Positions 29,031 to 38,984 of a stretch of 60,000 nt of DNA are shown piece by piece (positions within the stretch are counted from its first letter, which is position 1; each line of letters opens with the position of its first letter). The notes under the pieces were generated by a model. That model did no database searches, was not told the origin of the DNA, and saw only the letters and a program-made list of their open reading frames with translations. The translations under genes and the position numbers were made by a program. The stretch comes from Mesostigma viride (lineage: Eukaryota; Streptophyta; Mesostigmatophyceae; Mesostigmatales; Mesostigmataceae), in the NCBI GenBank assembly GCA_009746045.1, contig RPFO01000061.1, positions 64,001 to 124,000 on the forward strand, written 5' to 3'.

Positions 29031-31322
29031 TTGCCTCATGACCCCACCAAACATTGCACTAGGTGCCTTTGTAAGGGGCACCTAAAAGATGATTGCTGGA
29101 AAGGCAAACCCGACTATGGTTCTGACGTTGATGTTTGTCCTGGATGCTGGAAAACACGTCACCCCATTGCAGCAGGAGCGCGCTGCACGGCACCCAGGCA
29201 CAACAAGACCACGCCAGGGCGCTACAACCGCGCGGGGGCGGCAGACCAGGGTGACACCTGTAAGCTACCCTCACCATTTTTCACAAATGGTTTCCTGTTA
29301 CCTTCTGTCTGCCAAGTGTTGCCTGAGTGTGATGATGTGGATTGGGAAGTGGCATATGACATGACACTGTCACACATGATGCGTGACCCCACCATAGCTT
29401 CCCTTAGTGCAGCAGCAGAAAAGGTAATCACGTATGGTGCTCTAGCAGAGCAACTGCACAAGGTTATGGGCCATGAGGCTGTGGCTGAAAGGCTAGCCAA
29501 TAAAATACAAGGCCATGATCTGGAACAGATGTGCAGGCACGTACGTAAGCACTGTGAGCAATGTCAGCTATATGCTCCTAAGCCCAGAAAATGGCATGTG
29601 GCCACACCACCACTGGCTAGAGGCAAACTGGTTGGGGATGTTATACACGTGGTGAAGGACACGGTATACTACCTAGTCATAAAGGATGCCTGGTCAAGGT
29701 TTGTGGTAGTGGAGCCCCTGCCTGGGATGGATAAAGAGCAGCTGCACAGAGCTTTACAGATAGCCTTGGCACGTTTTCACCCCATTGAAAAAGTAATGCT
29801 GGATCAGCAGTTTCTCTGCATCCAGGACAGGAATGACCTGCCCAAGATAGAAGTGTCTGGGGCTCAAGATCATGAACGTCAGGGGTTGGTAGAACGTACC
29901 ATGAGAGCCATCAGGGATGTGATAAGAAAAATGCCATCCAGGTTGGCTGACTCTGGTAGCTATGCTGACAGGGCATCTTGGGCAGCAGGGGTGACTACCC
30001 AGCTAAACGCCAAACCAATAATGTCCTCACCTTTTGGGGAAATCACCCCAACTGGCCTTCAGTCAGGCAGCTATGCTTCAGAGGTACACACTCACTACAA
30101 CACACAAAGGCAGCACTTAGCCAAGTTGCTGGCAAAGAAAGACAAAAATAATGCCAGGCCTGTGTTTGAAGTGGGGGACCATGTGTTGTTTTTCAGAGAG
30201 GGTGACAGAGGAAGAGCACACTCTGCCAGATGGCACGGTCCAGCTGTAGTCACCAAAATTCATGAAGAAGGGACTGCAGTCACTATACAACATGACAGAG
30301 AGCGTGTGGTCAGCAAGCATAGACTCAAGCTTTATTACCCACCACTGGCAGACGTGTCAGGGGTAGAATTCTTGGACATGGATTCAGAGCAGGAGTCTGG
30401 TGGATTGATCTCACCCAATGAATTGGCTAAGGACGTCATTGATGCAAGCACTAGCACCACAGTAGAAGCTCCTGTGTTCCTCAGTAGTGCAGCCCCACTA
30501 CAACCCAATAGTCCACCTGGGCAGGAGGACGGTGCACAGGGTGAGCAGCAGGTAGCACCTCCCTCACACCTGGAGGAGTCACAAAATAGAGCAGATCCTG
30601 TCGTTCCCAGGAAGTCATTTGCTGAGATTCTTAAGGCCTTGCACAAGGCACACAACACTAAAGCAGTTGTGGCAACAGGTACAGCACAGGTCAATGCTGT
30701 AGGGGATGCAGGTCAAGATCCTAGTATTTTGGCTGTAGACACCCAAGCACAGGTGAGTATCATCAGTGCAGAAGCTGTATCTGGTCTGAAAATGAAGGCC
30801 TCACCATGGGCTAGAGTGTCAGATTTTTCAGGCAAAACCAAAATGCAGGTCAAAGGTCAGGTGAGCATTCAAATCTTGGGTATGCCCACTCCATTTCAGG
30901 TGGTTGAGGGTTACTCAGGGAATGCCCTGTTAGGGGAACCTTTTGTATCTTACCCTGGTGTTGTCATCTCAGCTGGGAGGTTGAGTGTGGCAGGGGTAGG
31001 ACAGGTGCCTCTAGATCATTTTAAAATCCCTTTGAGCCAGATTAGCACTGGGTTGGATGCTGCCATCAATGCAGTTAAGCCCAAGTACCTCCCAGGTCAG
31101 GAACCGTGTGTGGAGGACCTCATACACTCTCAAAAGCTACACCCTTCAGCGTTTGGGCTTGGTAGATGGGATGTTGCATCCATGTCTCCCCTGTCCTATG
31201 ATGATATTGTACGGGACTGCCAGACGCAGATTGGGTTTCTTAAGTGGCTGAGGCTTTTACCAAAGCCAGGGAGGAGTGGGTTGTTCCAGATGCACGTAGT
31301 CCCACACACACACCACCTGTGA
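29031..31322 (+). CDS. CopC Pol part 1: CCHC knuckle, integrase, protease
   Basis: 763 residues in one frame. Residues 9-22 are a CCHC knuckle (CTRCLCKGHLKDDC). HHCC integrase zinc residues are H143, H148, C175 and C178. The integrase core has D203 (GDVIHVV), D258 (MLDQ) and E288 (GLVERTMR). Residues 377-436 resemble the SH3-like GPY/F module (VGDHVLFF...ARWHGPAVVTKI), known mainly from gypsy and retroviral integrases. After an acidic linker, residues 565-645 look like an aspartic protease (ILAVDTQAQVSIIS, catalytic D570, and ALLGEPFV). The last residues (YDDIVRDCQTQIGFLKW) lead into the RT, whose frame opens at 31244. The true start may lie upstream in frame with Gag. Confidence 0.85.
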   Translation: MPHDPTKHCTRCLCKGHLKDDCWKGKPDYGSDVDVCPGCWKTRHPIAAGARCTAPRHNKTTPGRYNRAGAADQGDTCKLPSPFFTNGFLLPSVCQVLPECDDVDWEVAYDMTLSHMMRDPTIASLSAAAEKVITYGALAEQLHKVMGHEAVAERLANKIQGHDLEQMCRHVRKHCEQCQLYAPKPRKWHVATPPLARGKLVGDVIHVVKDTVYYLVIKDAWSRFVVVEPLPGMDKEQLHRALQIALARFHPIEKVMLDQQFLCIQDRNDLPKIEVSGAQDHERQGLVERTMRAIRDVIRKMPSRLADSGSYADRASWAAGVTTQLNAKPIMSSPFGEITPTGLQSGSYASEVHTHYNTQRQHLAKLLAKKDKNNARPVFEVGDHVLFFREGDRGRAHSARWHGPAVVTKIHEEGTAVTIQHDRERVVSKHRLKLYYPPLADVSGVEFLDMDSEQESGGLISPNELAKDVIDASTSTTVEAPVFLSSAAPLQPNSPPGQEDGAQGEQQVAPPSHLEESQNRADPVVPRKSFAEILKALHKAHNTKAVVATGTAQVNAVGDAGQDPSILAVDTQAQVSIISAEAVSGLKMKASPWARVSDFSGKTKMQVKGQVSIQILGMPTPFQVVEGYSGNALLGEPFVSYPGVVISAGRLSVAGVGQVPLDHFKIPLSQISTGLDAAINAVKPKYLPGQEPCVEDLIHSQKLHPSAFGLGRWDVASMSPLSYDDIVRDCQTQIGFLKWLRLLPKPGRSGLFQMHVVPHTHHL

Positions 31323-32764
31323 CTCCTCTTGATGCTATGCCAGCTGGAGCCAAGAAGCTAAGGTTAAAGTTTGTGTGCAAGCATAAACCTCAGGCTGATG
31401 GGGGACCACCCATTTTCCATGCTAGGCCATGTGTTACTGAGTTCAGGGGCTCTACAGAGCTGACAGAGGCTGAGCTTTATACTCCTGGTATTCAGCAAAC
31501 GTCTCTCAAGGTGTTGCTTTCCTTGTTTTTGCATCAGCTTAATACAGGGAAGGATTATGTGTGTAAAGCCACAGATATCAAAAGAGCCTTTCTAAAGGGG
31601 GACCCTGCCATAGCACAGCAGGTCTGGAGAGGTCAGGTATACGTGGTGAATACTCCTAAGGTGTGGCACAGGGATATTGTTCAACCCTTGTTGAGGCCAA
31701 ACCTGGGGGTTGAAGGGTTGCAGTCAGCTCCAAAAATTTTTAGGCTGTCTGCACAGGAGGTATTCATGAAGCTAGGGGCCACCTATGATGACATTGACCC
31801 TTGCCTGTTTGTCATCCCACACCCTGATGGAATGATGATGTTTGTCTGGCATGGGGATGATCAGTTAATCTCAGGTCCTAGAGCTGCAGTGGATGCTTTC
31901 ATAGCTCAGGTGTCTGCCAGTTTTGAGATTGGCAAGCAGCTAGAGCTGGGCAAGGAGCCAGTCAAGTTCTGTGGCATGATGCTTGAGTTGCTGCAGCAGC
32001 AGGGCAGCTGGGTTTGTTCCATGCAGGCCTCTGCTGAATACATTAAGTCTTGTCTGGATGTCCTGCCTGTTCACATCACCCCTGACATGTGCCCTACCAT
32101 TAGAGGCAAGCTTGGTTGGCTATGTGCTACATGTGCACCCCACCTGGCTTTTGTGAGCAGGGTAGATGATGAGGTACTACAGGAGGTAGGAGCACGGGCA
32201 ATCAAGCAGTTGTTGCATGATGGTCCACCTTTGATGCTTCACTCACTGGACCTGTTTACTCCCATTCACATCACGTGCATGATGGATAGTTCAATGGAGT
32301 CCAGGGTAGTTACCAAGGTTCAAGCCAGAGAGGCTGGATTGTTTTTCCTGCATAACCAAGGTGGGAAGAAGTCACTAGTCTCCTGGTTCAGTAGATTGCA
32401 CAAGAGGAAAGCTGTGAGTAGCAATGTAGCTGAATGCAGGGCTGTGGTATCTTCTGTCTTGCATGCAAGGTATCTCAATCACTTGCTGGTCTGGCTTCAA
32501 CACCAGGCTGGTAGCTCTGCAGGAGTGAAAGCACATTTGCTGACTGACTCTCAATCTATCATCTCTTTCCTTGCCAATCCTTTGGCTGTACACTCGGACC
32601 TGGATTGGATTGTGCTAAAACAGGAATGCAAGTACCTGGAGTCTAAAGCCCACGTCAGGGACAAAGACAATGCTGCAGATGCACTGACCAAGGTGCCACA
32701 AGCAGCAGGACCACAATACCAGGTCTTGTATGGGTTGATGAACCCTGGTTACAGTCTGAAGTGA
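31244..32764 (+). CDS. CopC Pol part 2: reverse transcriptase and RNase H
   Basis: 506 codons from GTG at 31244. The sequence EAFTKAREEW matches the stretch before the RT in CopF, and the frame joins Pol part 1 after one extra base near 31247. RT motifs are TDIKRAFLKG (about residue 112), GVEGLQSAPKIF, and WHGDDQLISG at about 202-211, where copia normally has YVDD. RNase H residues are in CMMDSS, NVAECRAV and LLTDSQSI, ending with ADALTK, typical of copia RNase H tails. No canonical slippery heptamer is visible in the 79-nt overlap, so translation of the two parts is unexplained. Confidence 0.85.
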   Translation: MAEAFTKAREEWVVPDARSPTHTPPVTPLDAMPAGAKKLRLKFVCKHKPQADGGPPIFHARPCVTEFRGSTELTEAELYTPGIQQTSLKVLLSLFLHQLNTGKDYVCKATDIKRAFLKGDPAIAQQVWRGQVYVVNTPKVWHRDIVQPLLRPNLGVEGLQSAPKIFRLSAQEVFMKLGATYDDIDPCLFVIPHPDGMMMFVWHGDDQLISGPRAAVDAFIAQVSASFEIGKQLELGKEPVKFCGMMLELLQQQGSWVCSMQASAEYIKSCLDVLPVHITPDMCPTIRGKLGWLCATCAPHLAFVSRVDDEVLQEVGARAIKQLLHDGPPLMLHSLDLFTPIHITCMMDSSMESRVVTKVQAREAGLFFLHNQGGKKSLVSWFSRLHKRKAVSSNVAECRAVVSSVLHARYLNHLLVWLQHQAGSSAGVKAHLLTDSQSIISFLANPLAVHSDLDWIVLKQECKYLESKAHVRDKDNAADALTKVPQAAGPQYQVLYGLMNPGYSLK

Positions 32765-33147
32765 CTGGCACATTGTACATGTTAGCCCATGACCCCCTGC
32801 CTAATACTGCAGCTGAAAGGCTGCAGTGGCAGCTGGGTAGTTTTCTGACAGTGAGAAGCACTGGTCTAGAAAGTTGGGACATGATGAATGTGTTATTTAT
32901 TGAATAAAATTTTGTGAGACACTTGTTTGGATGACCATGACATGCTGGGGCCTGGAGCACCCATCTCACTCAGTTAAGAAACCATGCTTGAGACATGGGG
33001 CCTTTTTAATGCATCTCTTGTACATGTGTGAGGTGACCTTTGGGTCCTAGTAGGTTATCTGACAGTTTTTTAAGGCATTGGGAATGGCTGCGTCCATTTG
33101 ATGGCTATGTGTGTTTCTGTTGAAACCCAAAGAAAACTTAAAGTGGG

Positions 33148-33526
33148 AGTTAGTCTAAGTCTCCCGCCTGTAGCCTAAGTGGACACGTGCCAGCACCGCC
33201 GGCGCCCAATTGGGTACTGGGACGGTGCTGGACTAGAGCAGTCGTGGCATGGACACGTGGCTGTACTCAGTATGTGATGAGCCGGTACCTCAGTACCGGG
33301 ACTGTAGTTGTCATGTTAGGACTGACTAGATCAGGTTGTAACTGATAGGCTAGTCCGTCCAGGATCAGTAAGTTAGTTTAACTTACGCAAAGTCTGGCCA
33401 GCCATCGTTGACGGCTGGCCAGCAGTATATGTGCCATTCTATCCTAATGCCAAGGTGTCTCGTCGTTCACGCACACTCTCGCCATTTGGCAGTGCCCAAG
33501 CATTCCAAGCTTCGTGTTGCATAACT
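33148..33526 (+). repeat. CopC 3' LTR (379 bp)
   Basis: Same length and sequence as 26045-26423 by eye. Preceded by the AAAGTGGG polypurine tract. The 383 bp between the RNase H stop (32764) and this LTR are non-coding 3' sequence. Confidence 0.93.
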
Positions 33527-34131
33527 CCCTTCACTGGGAAATGCTTGCCGTCCGGGCCCATCAGGACACGCACCAGACGATTTGCGATCCTACGCGCCGG
33601 GTCACCCTGATCGAAGGGCACGAAGCCCATCCATCGGTGCTTGTCACCAGAATTTGTCACGAATACGCGAGTTTTCTTGTTGTAAGTTACCGCGTTGAAG
33701 ATCGGCTCATAGACCGTATTTCCAGGCTGAGACATTTCACGAAGCAGGGCCAGTTCTGATGGCATCACAAGACCTGATGTCCTAAATAAGCCGCTCGTCC
33801 CAAGAGCAATTTGGGCCTCATGCGCAACCGAATCCATGGGTGACAAGGCGGCTCGTTGCCTGCACAGCGTCTCCACCACTTCATTGTTGCGGTACAAGAA
33901 GCGCCGCTGGGCGTTATCGCAATCCCGCTTCGCTACTGCCCACGGCTCCTCGGCCTTCACAGCAGCCGATTCTGCTGCGTACTCCTTCCTCCGGGCTTCT
34001 CTGCGCTGCTCCAGCCAGGCGTCTTTGCCCATTTCTTTAATCCGCTTAGCCACGTACGTAGCTCGCCGGGCGTTGGCATTGAGTTTGCGATTTAGCTCCT
34101 TCGCAGGATCTGGTGGCTCTACAGACGCCAT
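33527..34131 (-). pseudogene. 2OG-Fe(II) dioxygenase-like gene, 5' part (split by CopC)
   Basis: The minus-strand frame starts at 34131 (MASVEPPDPAKEL) or 34164 (MSDRHTSTY) and runs to the CopC edge. Residues about 10-100 are charged and helical (KRIKEMGKDAWLEQRREARR), probably coiled coil. The part near the junction (TRVFVTNSGDKHRWMG, RVLMGPDGKHFPVKG) leads into the catalytic half at 25676-26044. The combined length is about 325 residues. No signal peptide or membrane segment is seen. The final codons after the junction in the present sequence come from CopC and are not native. Confidence 0.7.
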
Positions 34132-34164
34132 TACAATGTATGTACTGGTATGTCTGTCTGACAA

Positions 34165-34422
34165 CCCGCGTGGTATTTTTTTTTTTGTGGTATGACCAAG
34201 TAGATAATGAATTCAGTATCAGTAAATATTTGATGTTTTATATATTCGCGCTTGTGCGCGAAAATGCTTCCTCTAGGTTTTGGTTTTGGGCGTACATTAT
34301 CGCTCCATGCATTATTTCCGGTGAAATGGGTGTTAGTTTATTTCCATATTATTATCGCTCCATGCATTATGTTCAATTGCTTTGGGCGGTTCACCTGAAA
34401 GTCGGCTGCTCGGCGCTCGGCA
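34165..34422. other. Upstream region of the dioxygenase-like gene
   Basis: AT-rich sequence with a 12-bp A/T run near 34173-34188 and a small direct repeat TATTATCGCTCCATGCATTA/T (about 34296 and 34349). Probable promoter region for the minus-strand gene; no specific element recognised. Confidence 0.3.
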
Positions 34423-34896
34423 CTGCCTGTACATGTACAAGTGTAAGTGGGTGCACACGGGTGTACACTCCGGGTGTACACGGGTGTACACGCCGGGTGC
34501 ACTTCGGTCTACTGCCACACGCTAAGGCACTGTATGCACTGTATGTAGTGGCGTGACCCACAACGACGTTGTGGATCACGCCACTACATAACATATGTAC
34601 AGTATGCAAGCGCCGACACTTGAGCGTGGCGGTGGGCCGAAGTGTAGCGTGACCCACAACGACGTTGTGGATCACGCCACTACATAACATATGTACAGTA
34701 TGCAAGCGCCGACACTTAAGCGTGGCGGTGGGCCGAAGTGTAGCGTGACCCACAACGACGTTGTGGATCACGCCACCACATACAGTGCATACAAAAGCGC
34801 CTTAGCGTGTGGCAGTAGACCGAAGTGCACCCGGCGTGTACACCCGTGTACACCCGGAGTGTACACCCGTGTGCACCCACTTACATGTACAGGCAG
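34423..34896. repeat. Complete fold-back element FB3
   Basis: The 474-bp element has long inverted ends: CTGCCTGTACATGTA ... TACATGTACAGGCAG, each about 100 bp with GTGTACAC palindromes inside. The left arm has an 8-bp insertion, CAAGTGTA. The centre has three copies of a GTGACCCACAACGACGTTGTGGATCAC hairpin at an exact 96-bp period (starting 34553, 34649 and 34745). Partial relatives lie at 2826-2988 and 18552-18868. Non-coding, MITE-like or fold-back transposon. A flanking target duplication is not obvious. Confidence 0.85.
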
Positions 34897-35999
34897 TTAT
34901 CATATTATGCGGAAAAGTGTCAGATAAGAGCGCCTAAGGGTAGACATGTATTTAAGTACGTGAAAGGCATGCGCTGCACACTGTTTATCCCCACTTCTAT
35001 AAATTAAATTAGAAGCTAAGATAAGGAGATAGTTCATACATAGATAGCTGTTGTCCTGTCTTACGTACACGTGTATGTAATGCGTGCGCCGGACGAGGGT
35101 ACACGTTCACGATGAATGACATACACCGCGTCCACATTTTTTGGTACACGTTATGCACGTCCACGATTTATACTTTACATAATGTGCGAATTTCGCACAA
35201 GCCATCGTCAATGATGCTATGCTTTCAGTACATATAAATAGTCCAAGCGAACACATTATATTTCATGAGCCTGTCGGGCAAAATTAATTTTGGCGTGTAT
35301 GCCAAATTTTAACACGTCGATATGGCATGGCGGCTGTACGTACCGGTGGCAGCCCTTACGCACCTTTCGTAAATACGAGGAAGCCAGACGTAAATAACTG
35401 AGGATCGAATTTCAGACTTCTGACTTCCGCCGCATCCTTTTTAACCGCAACGCGTCAGTTCATTATTGGCCCCTACATCGAGGGTACCCCATGTTTGTTG
35501 CGTTTCTCCCTCGTTGCGGAACCGCAAAATCGGTGAGTGCCACTTGCGGAACTGGCTATGGCGATTCTTCCTGACCCCGTATCTTTCTGTAGACATAAGC
35601 TTTTACGCAACGGAAGGTGGCGTTGGATAGCCCTACACTTCCTTCATATAAATACGTCATTTAATTTTTTTTGATTGGTTGCGTAACTAGTTGCGTTACC
35701 GCGGGTTGGTACTGTATGAAAGTGCCAAAAAATGCCCTTATAAGCCCTACAGGGAGCAAATTGAGTCCAAACATGCTAGATATTGGTAAGCAGCATGTCC
35801 AGGACACCAGTAGAAGGAATTTGACTTTCCAGAATTTTCCGACATCGGTTGGTCTATTTTTGGCATGTCTATTTTTAGCAACTTTCAAGATTTTAATATA
35901 AACAAATACCATTTAGTATGCAAATAAAGAGCTCCTGGCCTGGCTATTTGCAGGTAGGCTAATGCTCATGTCTACCAACTGTGCACCAGGTCCCATGGT
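34897..35999. other. AT-rich intergenic stretch
   Basis: No gene recognised. GTTGCGTAACTAGTTGCGTT at about 35680-35699 and the following TACCGCGGGTTGGTACTGTA match the start of the window (about 148-187) in inverted orientation. Confidence 0.4.
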
Positions 36000-36520
36000 C
36001 ATCTGACCTCATTTGGTGACAAACTCGGCCACCAAATGCTAGCAAAAACGCACTGTTTCACCACATCTCATTGCAGTTTCCATAGAAGGTGTGTTCAGTC
36101 GAGGCTGGAAATTTGCAATAACATTGCACATCATAAATGTAGACATGGCACAAAAAATCAGGTCCATCGTACTGTATTTGGTAACAAAATGCCACCAAAT
36201 GCTAGCAAAAATGTGCGTTTTTCGCGTTTTTTTTACACATTTCATGACAGTTTTCATACAAGATGTGCTCAGTTGGGGCTGGATACTTGCAAGCATATTA
36301 AATATCATCATTGTAGACATTGCACAAAAATTCAGGTCCGTTGTACTTCATTCATTGACAGCTCGCTACCAAATGTGAGCAAAAATGTGCGATTTTTGCA
36401 TTTCCGCCACATTTCTTGCAGTTTCCCATGCCAGGTGTGCTCAGTTGAGGCTGAAAACAAGCGCGCATGTTAATCATCATCATTTCAGACATTGCACAAA
36501 ACTTAATTCAGGTCCATCAA
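36000..36520. repeat. Degenerate tandem repeat related to the 184-bp satellite
   Basis: Three to four diverged units of about 150-165 bp, each with CCAAATGCTAGCAAAAA, TGTGCTCAGTTG(G/A)GGCTG and ACATTGCACAAAA(A/T)TCAGGTCC. Several phrases are inverted counterparts of the satellite at 43430-44400 (CAGCTCCAACTGAGC, GCTAGCATTTGTCACC), so they probably share ancestry. Confidence 0.55.
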
Positions 36521-36734
36521 GTGTCATTTGGTTCACTGGTCCATGCAACACCTGCCAGTTTCCAGCTAATCACTCAACCTTGGATGCAAAGTTCTTTTGT
36601 AACGGTATGGCCAACTCCCACCAACTGTGTTGCTAACTGTTCAGACCTTGCACAGATAATATAACACAACTTTTGTGACACATAGACAAAGATATATGAA
36701 TATGAACAGTGGCTAGACATGGCTGTATATATGT

Positions 36735-37082
36735 TAAAAATATAATTACTTACAGCAGAGTGAAATCACTCAAACCAAAGCAAACGCCCAGCTATAAACC
36801 TATATACAGAGCCATGTTAAAGCTCTATACTACGATAAGACCAATGGAAACGCCTAACGGGAGGAACCTAATAGCCCTGCTGCACCGCAAAATCAGCCCG
36901 CGTACGGCGGAGCATGATGTCAGCCATGGCCCGAGTCAGCGCCACCGACAAGCGCTGACGCCAATATGACGTCCAGGTCCGCGCCGACCATGGGGCCCGC
37001 TGGCCCTCCAGGTCCAGCCGAGGACATCCAACCCATGGAGGCGCTCGTCCCGGCCCAAGAGCTGGGGCGGAAAGCCGGAGCA
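36735..37082 (-). mobile_element. LINE-c, 3' fragment with internal deletion
   Basis: Minus-orientation LINE 3' end (AAAAATATAATTACTTACAG at its 3' side) running to about 37018. It is then joined to a piece matching 9677-9740 of LINE-a, about 1.3 kb further upstream. Target duplication ATGGCTGTATATATGT flanks it (36719-36734 and 37097-37112). A 14-bp filler separates the LINE end from the right duplication. Confidence 0.85.
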
Positions 37083-37112
37083 TATGGCCGGAGTATATGG
37101 CTGTATATATGT

Positions 37113-38172
37113 GCATGTGGCCATGCTCAGGCAATTTTCAAGTAGGGGCTTGTTAGACATAAGAACTGCCAGCTGTCACGTTCGCTAGCATGATCAGTTC
37201 AAACCCACAGCATGCACGGTAGTCGCAAACTCAGCTTGGCAATGTAATAATCTAATCATGCCAGGCATCTTGGCCGTTGGCATGGCTGCGATGTGTTTTG
37301 TGCGCCTTGATTCGGTAGCAGCACATCCCTTGGCAACCGGCCCGCCTGACTAAGGTTGCCACACATGGTCCTCTGCATCACCATGGATGTCCCCATGTCC
37401 CTGTCTCTGTTATAGGGGTTCACGTTGCTGGCGATGCAGCTTCCAAGTTGGACTAGATCTCCTCAGCCAGCGCTGTGGTGCATAGCCAGACAGCTCATAC
37501 ACTGCTCAGTTGCTACCTCGAGGTTGCCGGCTTGAAATGTGCCACCAAAGGACTGCACTTGGCCGCCATCATACCTAGCATGAAGATGCCACTGCACAAC
37601 CCCGGTGAGCCGCTTGGCCACCATACATTACCGCAGTTGTCTTCAACAGATAGTGCAAGGCCAATGGCCTCTTCACAGGCACGTGCCTTGTGCTCATGCC
37701 CTTGCTGTGGCCCTTGTCAGCATGAGATGCATGCCCTTGCATGCTTCACCATGTTTCTCCAAGCCATCCGTGACTACTTGCTTCAGATATGTCATTCAAC
37801 TCCTGCACGTCCTCAGCCACCAGACTGTCAAACTAGCTGGTGCCCCATCCCTCACTTTGGTGAGGACTGCGATTCTGGCTAGCAGCTTAGCGATCGTGCG
37901 TGGTTGTGCCCGAGTTTCTGGGTGAGTGGCAGTGGCATTGGAGCCAGAGTTGTTGAGCATGTGCGTGTGTCTATCCTCAGTCTTGACAAACAACCCCTCG
38001 CACCCCTGACATTGAGGAGTTTGGCCATGTGCCAGGTTGCCAGAATCCCGCAAACATGCATCATAGGGAAATAAAGGATGGCTGGTTGTGCTCACGACAT
38101 GAGAAAACAAAACACACATACCTATCAGGAGGGCAGGCTTGGGTTGCTTCATTGGCGCTGGTTGCAGCGTGC

Positions 38173-38259
<87 letters not shown>

Positions 38260-38984
38260 GCCCGCCATTGGCTCATCCACCCGTGCCCTTGGCAAGCACG
38301 CACAGCCTGAACTGCATGAACTGCATGGATGCGGCCGTCCAGGATGCCCTCTGCTCATCATTCAGGGGTGTGAAGGCAGCTTCAATGGGTGCTGGCGTGT
38401 AAGGCAGCTTGGGTGCTGACGTACAAGGCAGCTTGTGCATCAGTGTTTGCCGCCCGGCCGTGTGGCAGCACAGGTAGCTGGCCTAGCCCGGCCACTGTCC
38501 TCTCTCCGCTCTCACGCAATATGCCACCCTCTCCACAAACCATGACAGTTCTCATGTGCATGCATGTCTTAAGATGCTTGTTGAAGGCAGATGCTTTCAG
38601 CTTAGAGATGGTGGGCACGTATGCAGTGGGTGTTATGGACTCACAAGCATGTACGTGTAGCCATCAAGCATCCAAGAAAGCCACCAATTGCTTCTGGGTT
38701 TTCCATCAATCTTCGTGGTCAACCATGTCATGCAACATTACTTGCCGTGAGCACAATGCCAATAAACTGCTAAGTGCCGCAGCACAGGACGCATCCGTGG
38801 TGCATTTCGCTAAGACGGCGGCAGCGCTAAGACGGAGCCCTCGTCTCGCCATGACGAGCAACACGACCACCAGGACAAGCAGCGAGAATAGCATTCCAAA
38901 AACCTGCGCCCCCGCAGCGGGCTCCATAATGCCCAGGCCCTTCATGGCTTTAGGAACTGCGTAATATTATACGGTCGCTTGCTT
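37113..38984. other. Intergenic stretch with decayed minus-strand coding remnants
   Basis: No intact gene. Minus-strand fragments look once-coding: PQCQGCEGLFVKTEDRHTHM near 38000 (zinc-finger-like CxxC plus His), APIEAAFTPLNDEQRASWTA near 38360, and KLKASAFNKHLKTCMHMRT near 38590. A possible single membrane helix (VFGMLFSLLVLVVVLLVMAR) lies in 38706-38945. I cannot assign them; a degenerate DNA-transposon protein is one possibility. Confidence 0.3.
38174..38259. repeat. (TAA)n microsatellite
   Basis: About 28 uninterrupted TAA/ATA units. Confidence 0.97.

Larger units (their letters stand above)
26045..33526 (+). mobile_element. CopC, complete divergent copia-like LTR retrotransposon
   Basis: 7482 bp with 379-bp LTRs (AGTTA...TAACT ends) and a CCCTT target duplication at 26040-26044 and 33527-33531. 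A polypurine tract AAAGTGGG (33140-33147) abuts the 3' LTR. It encodes Gag-like regions, then CCHC, integrase, protease, RT and RNase H. The LTRs look identical base for base, so insertion was recent. The gag area is broken into several frames and pol has one frame change near 31247. The order integrase-protease-RT differs from both copia (PR-INT-RT) and gypsy (PR-RT-INT). Confidence 0.93.
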
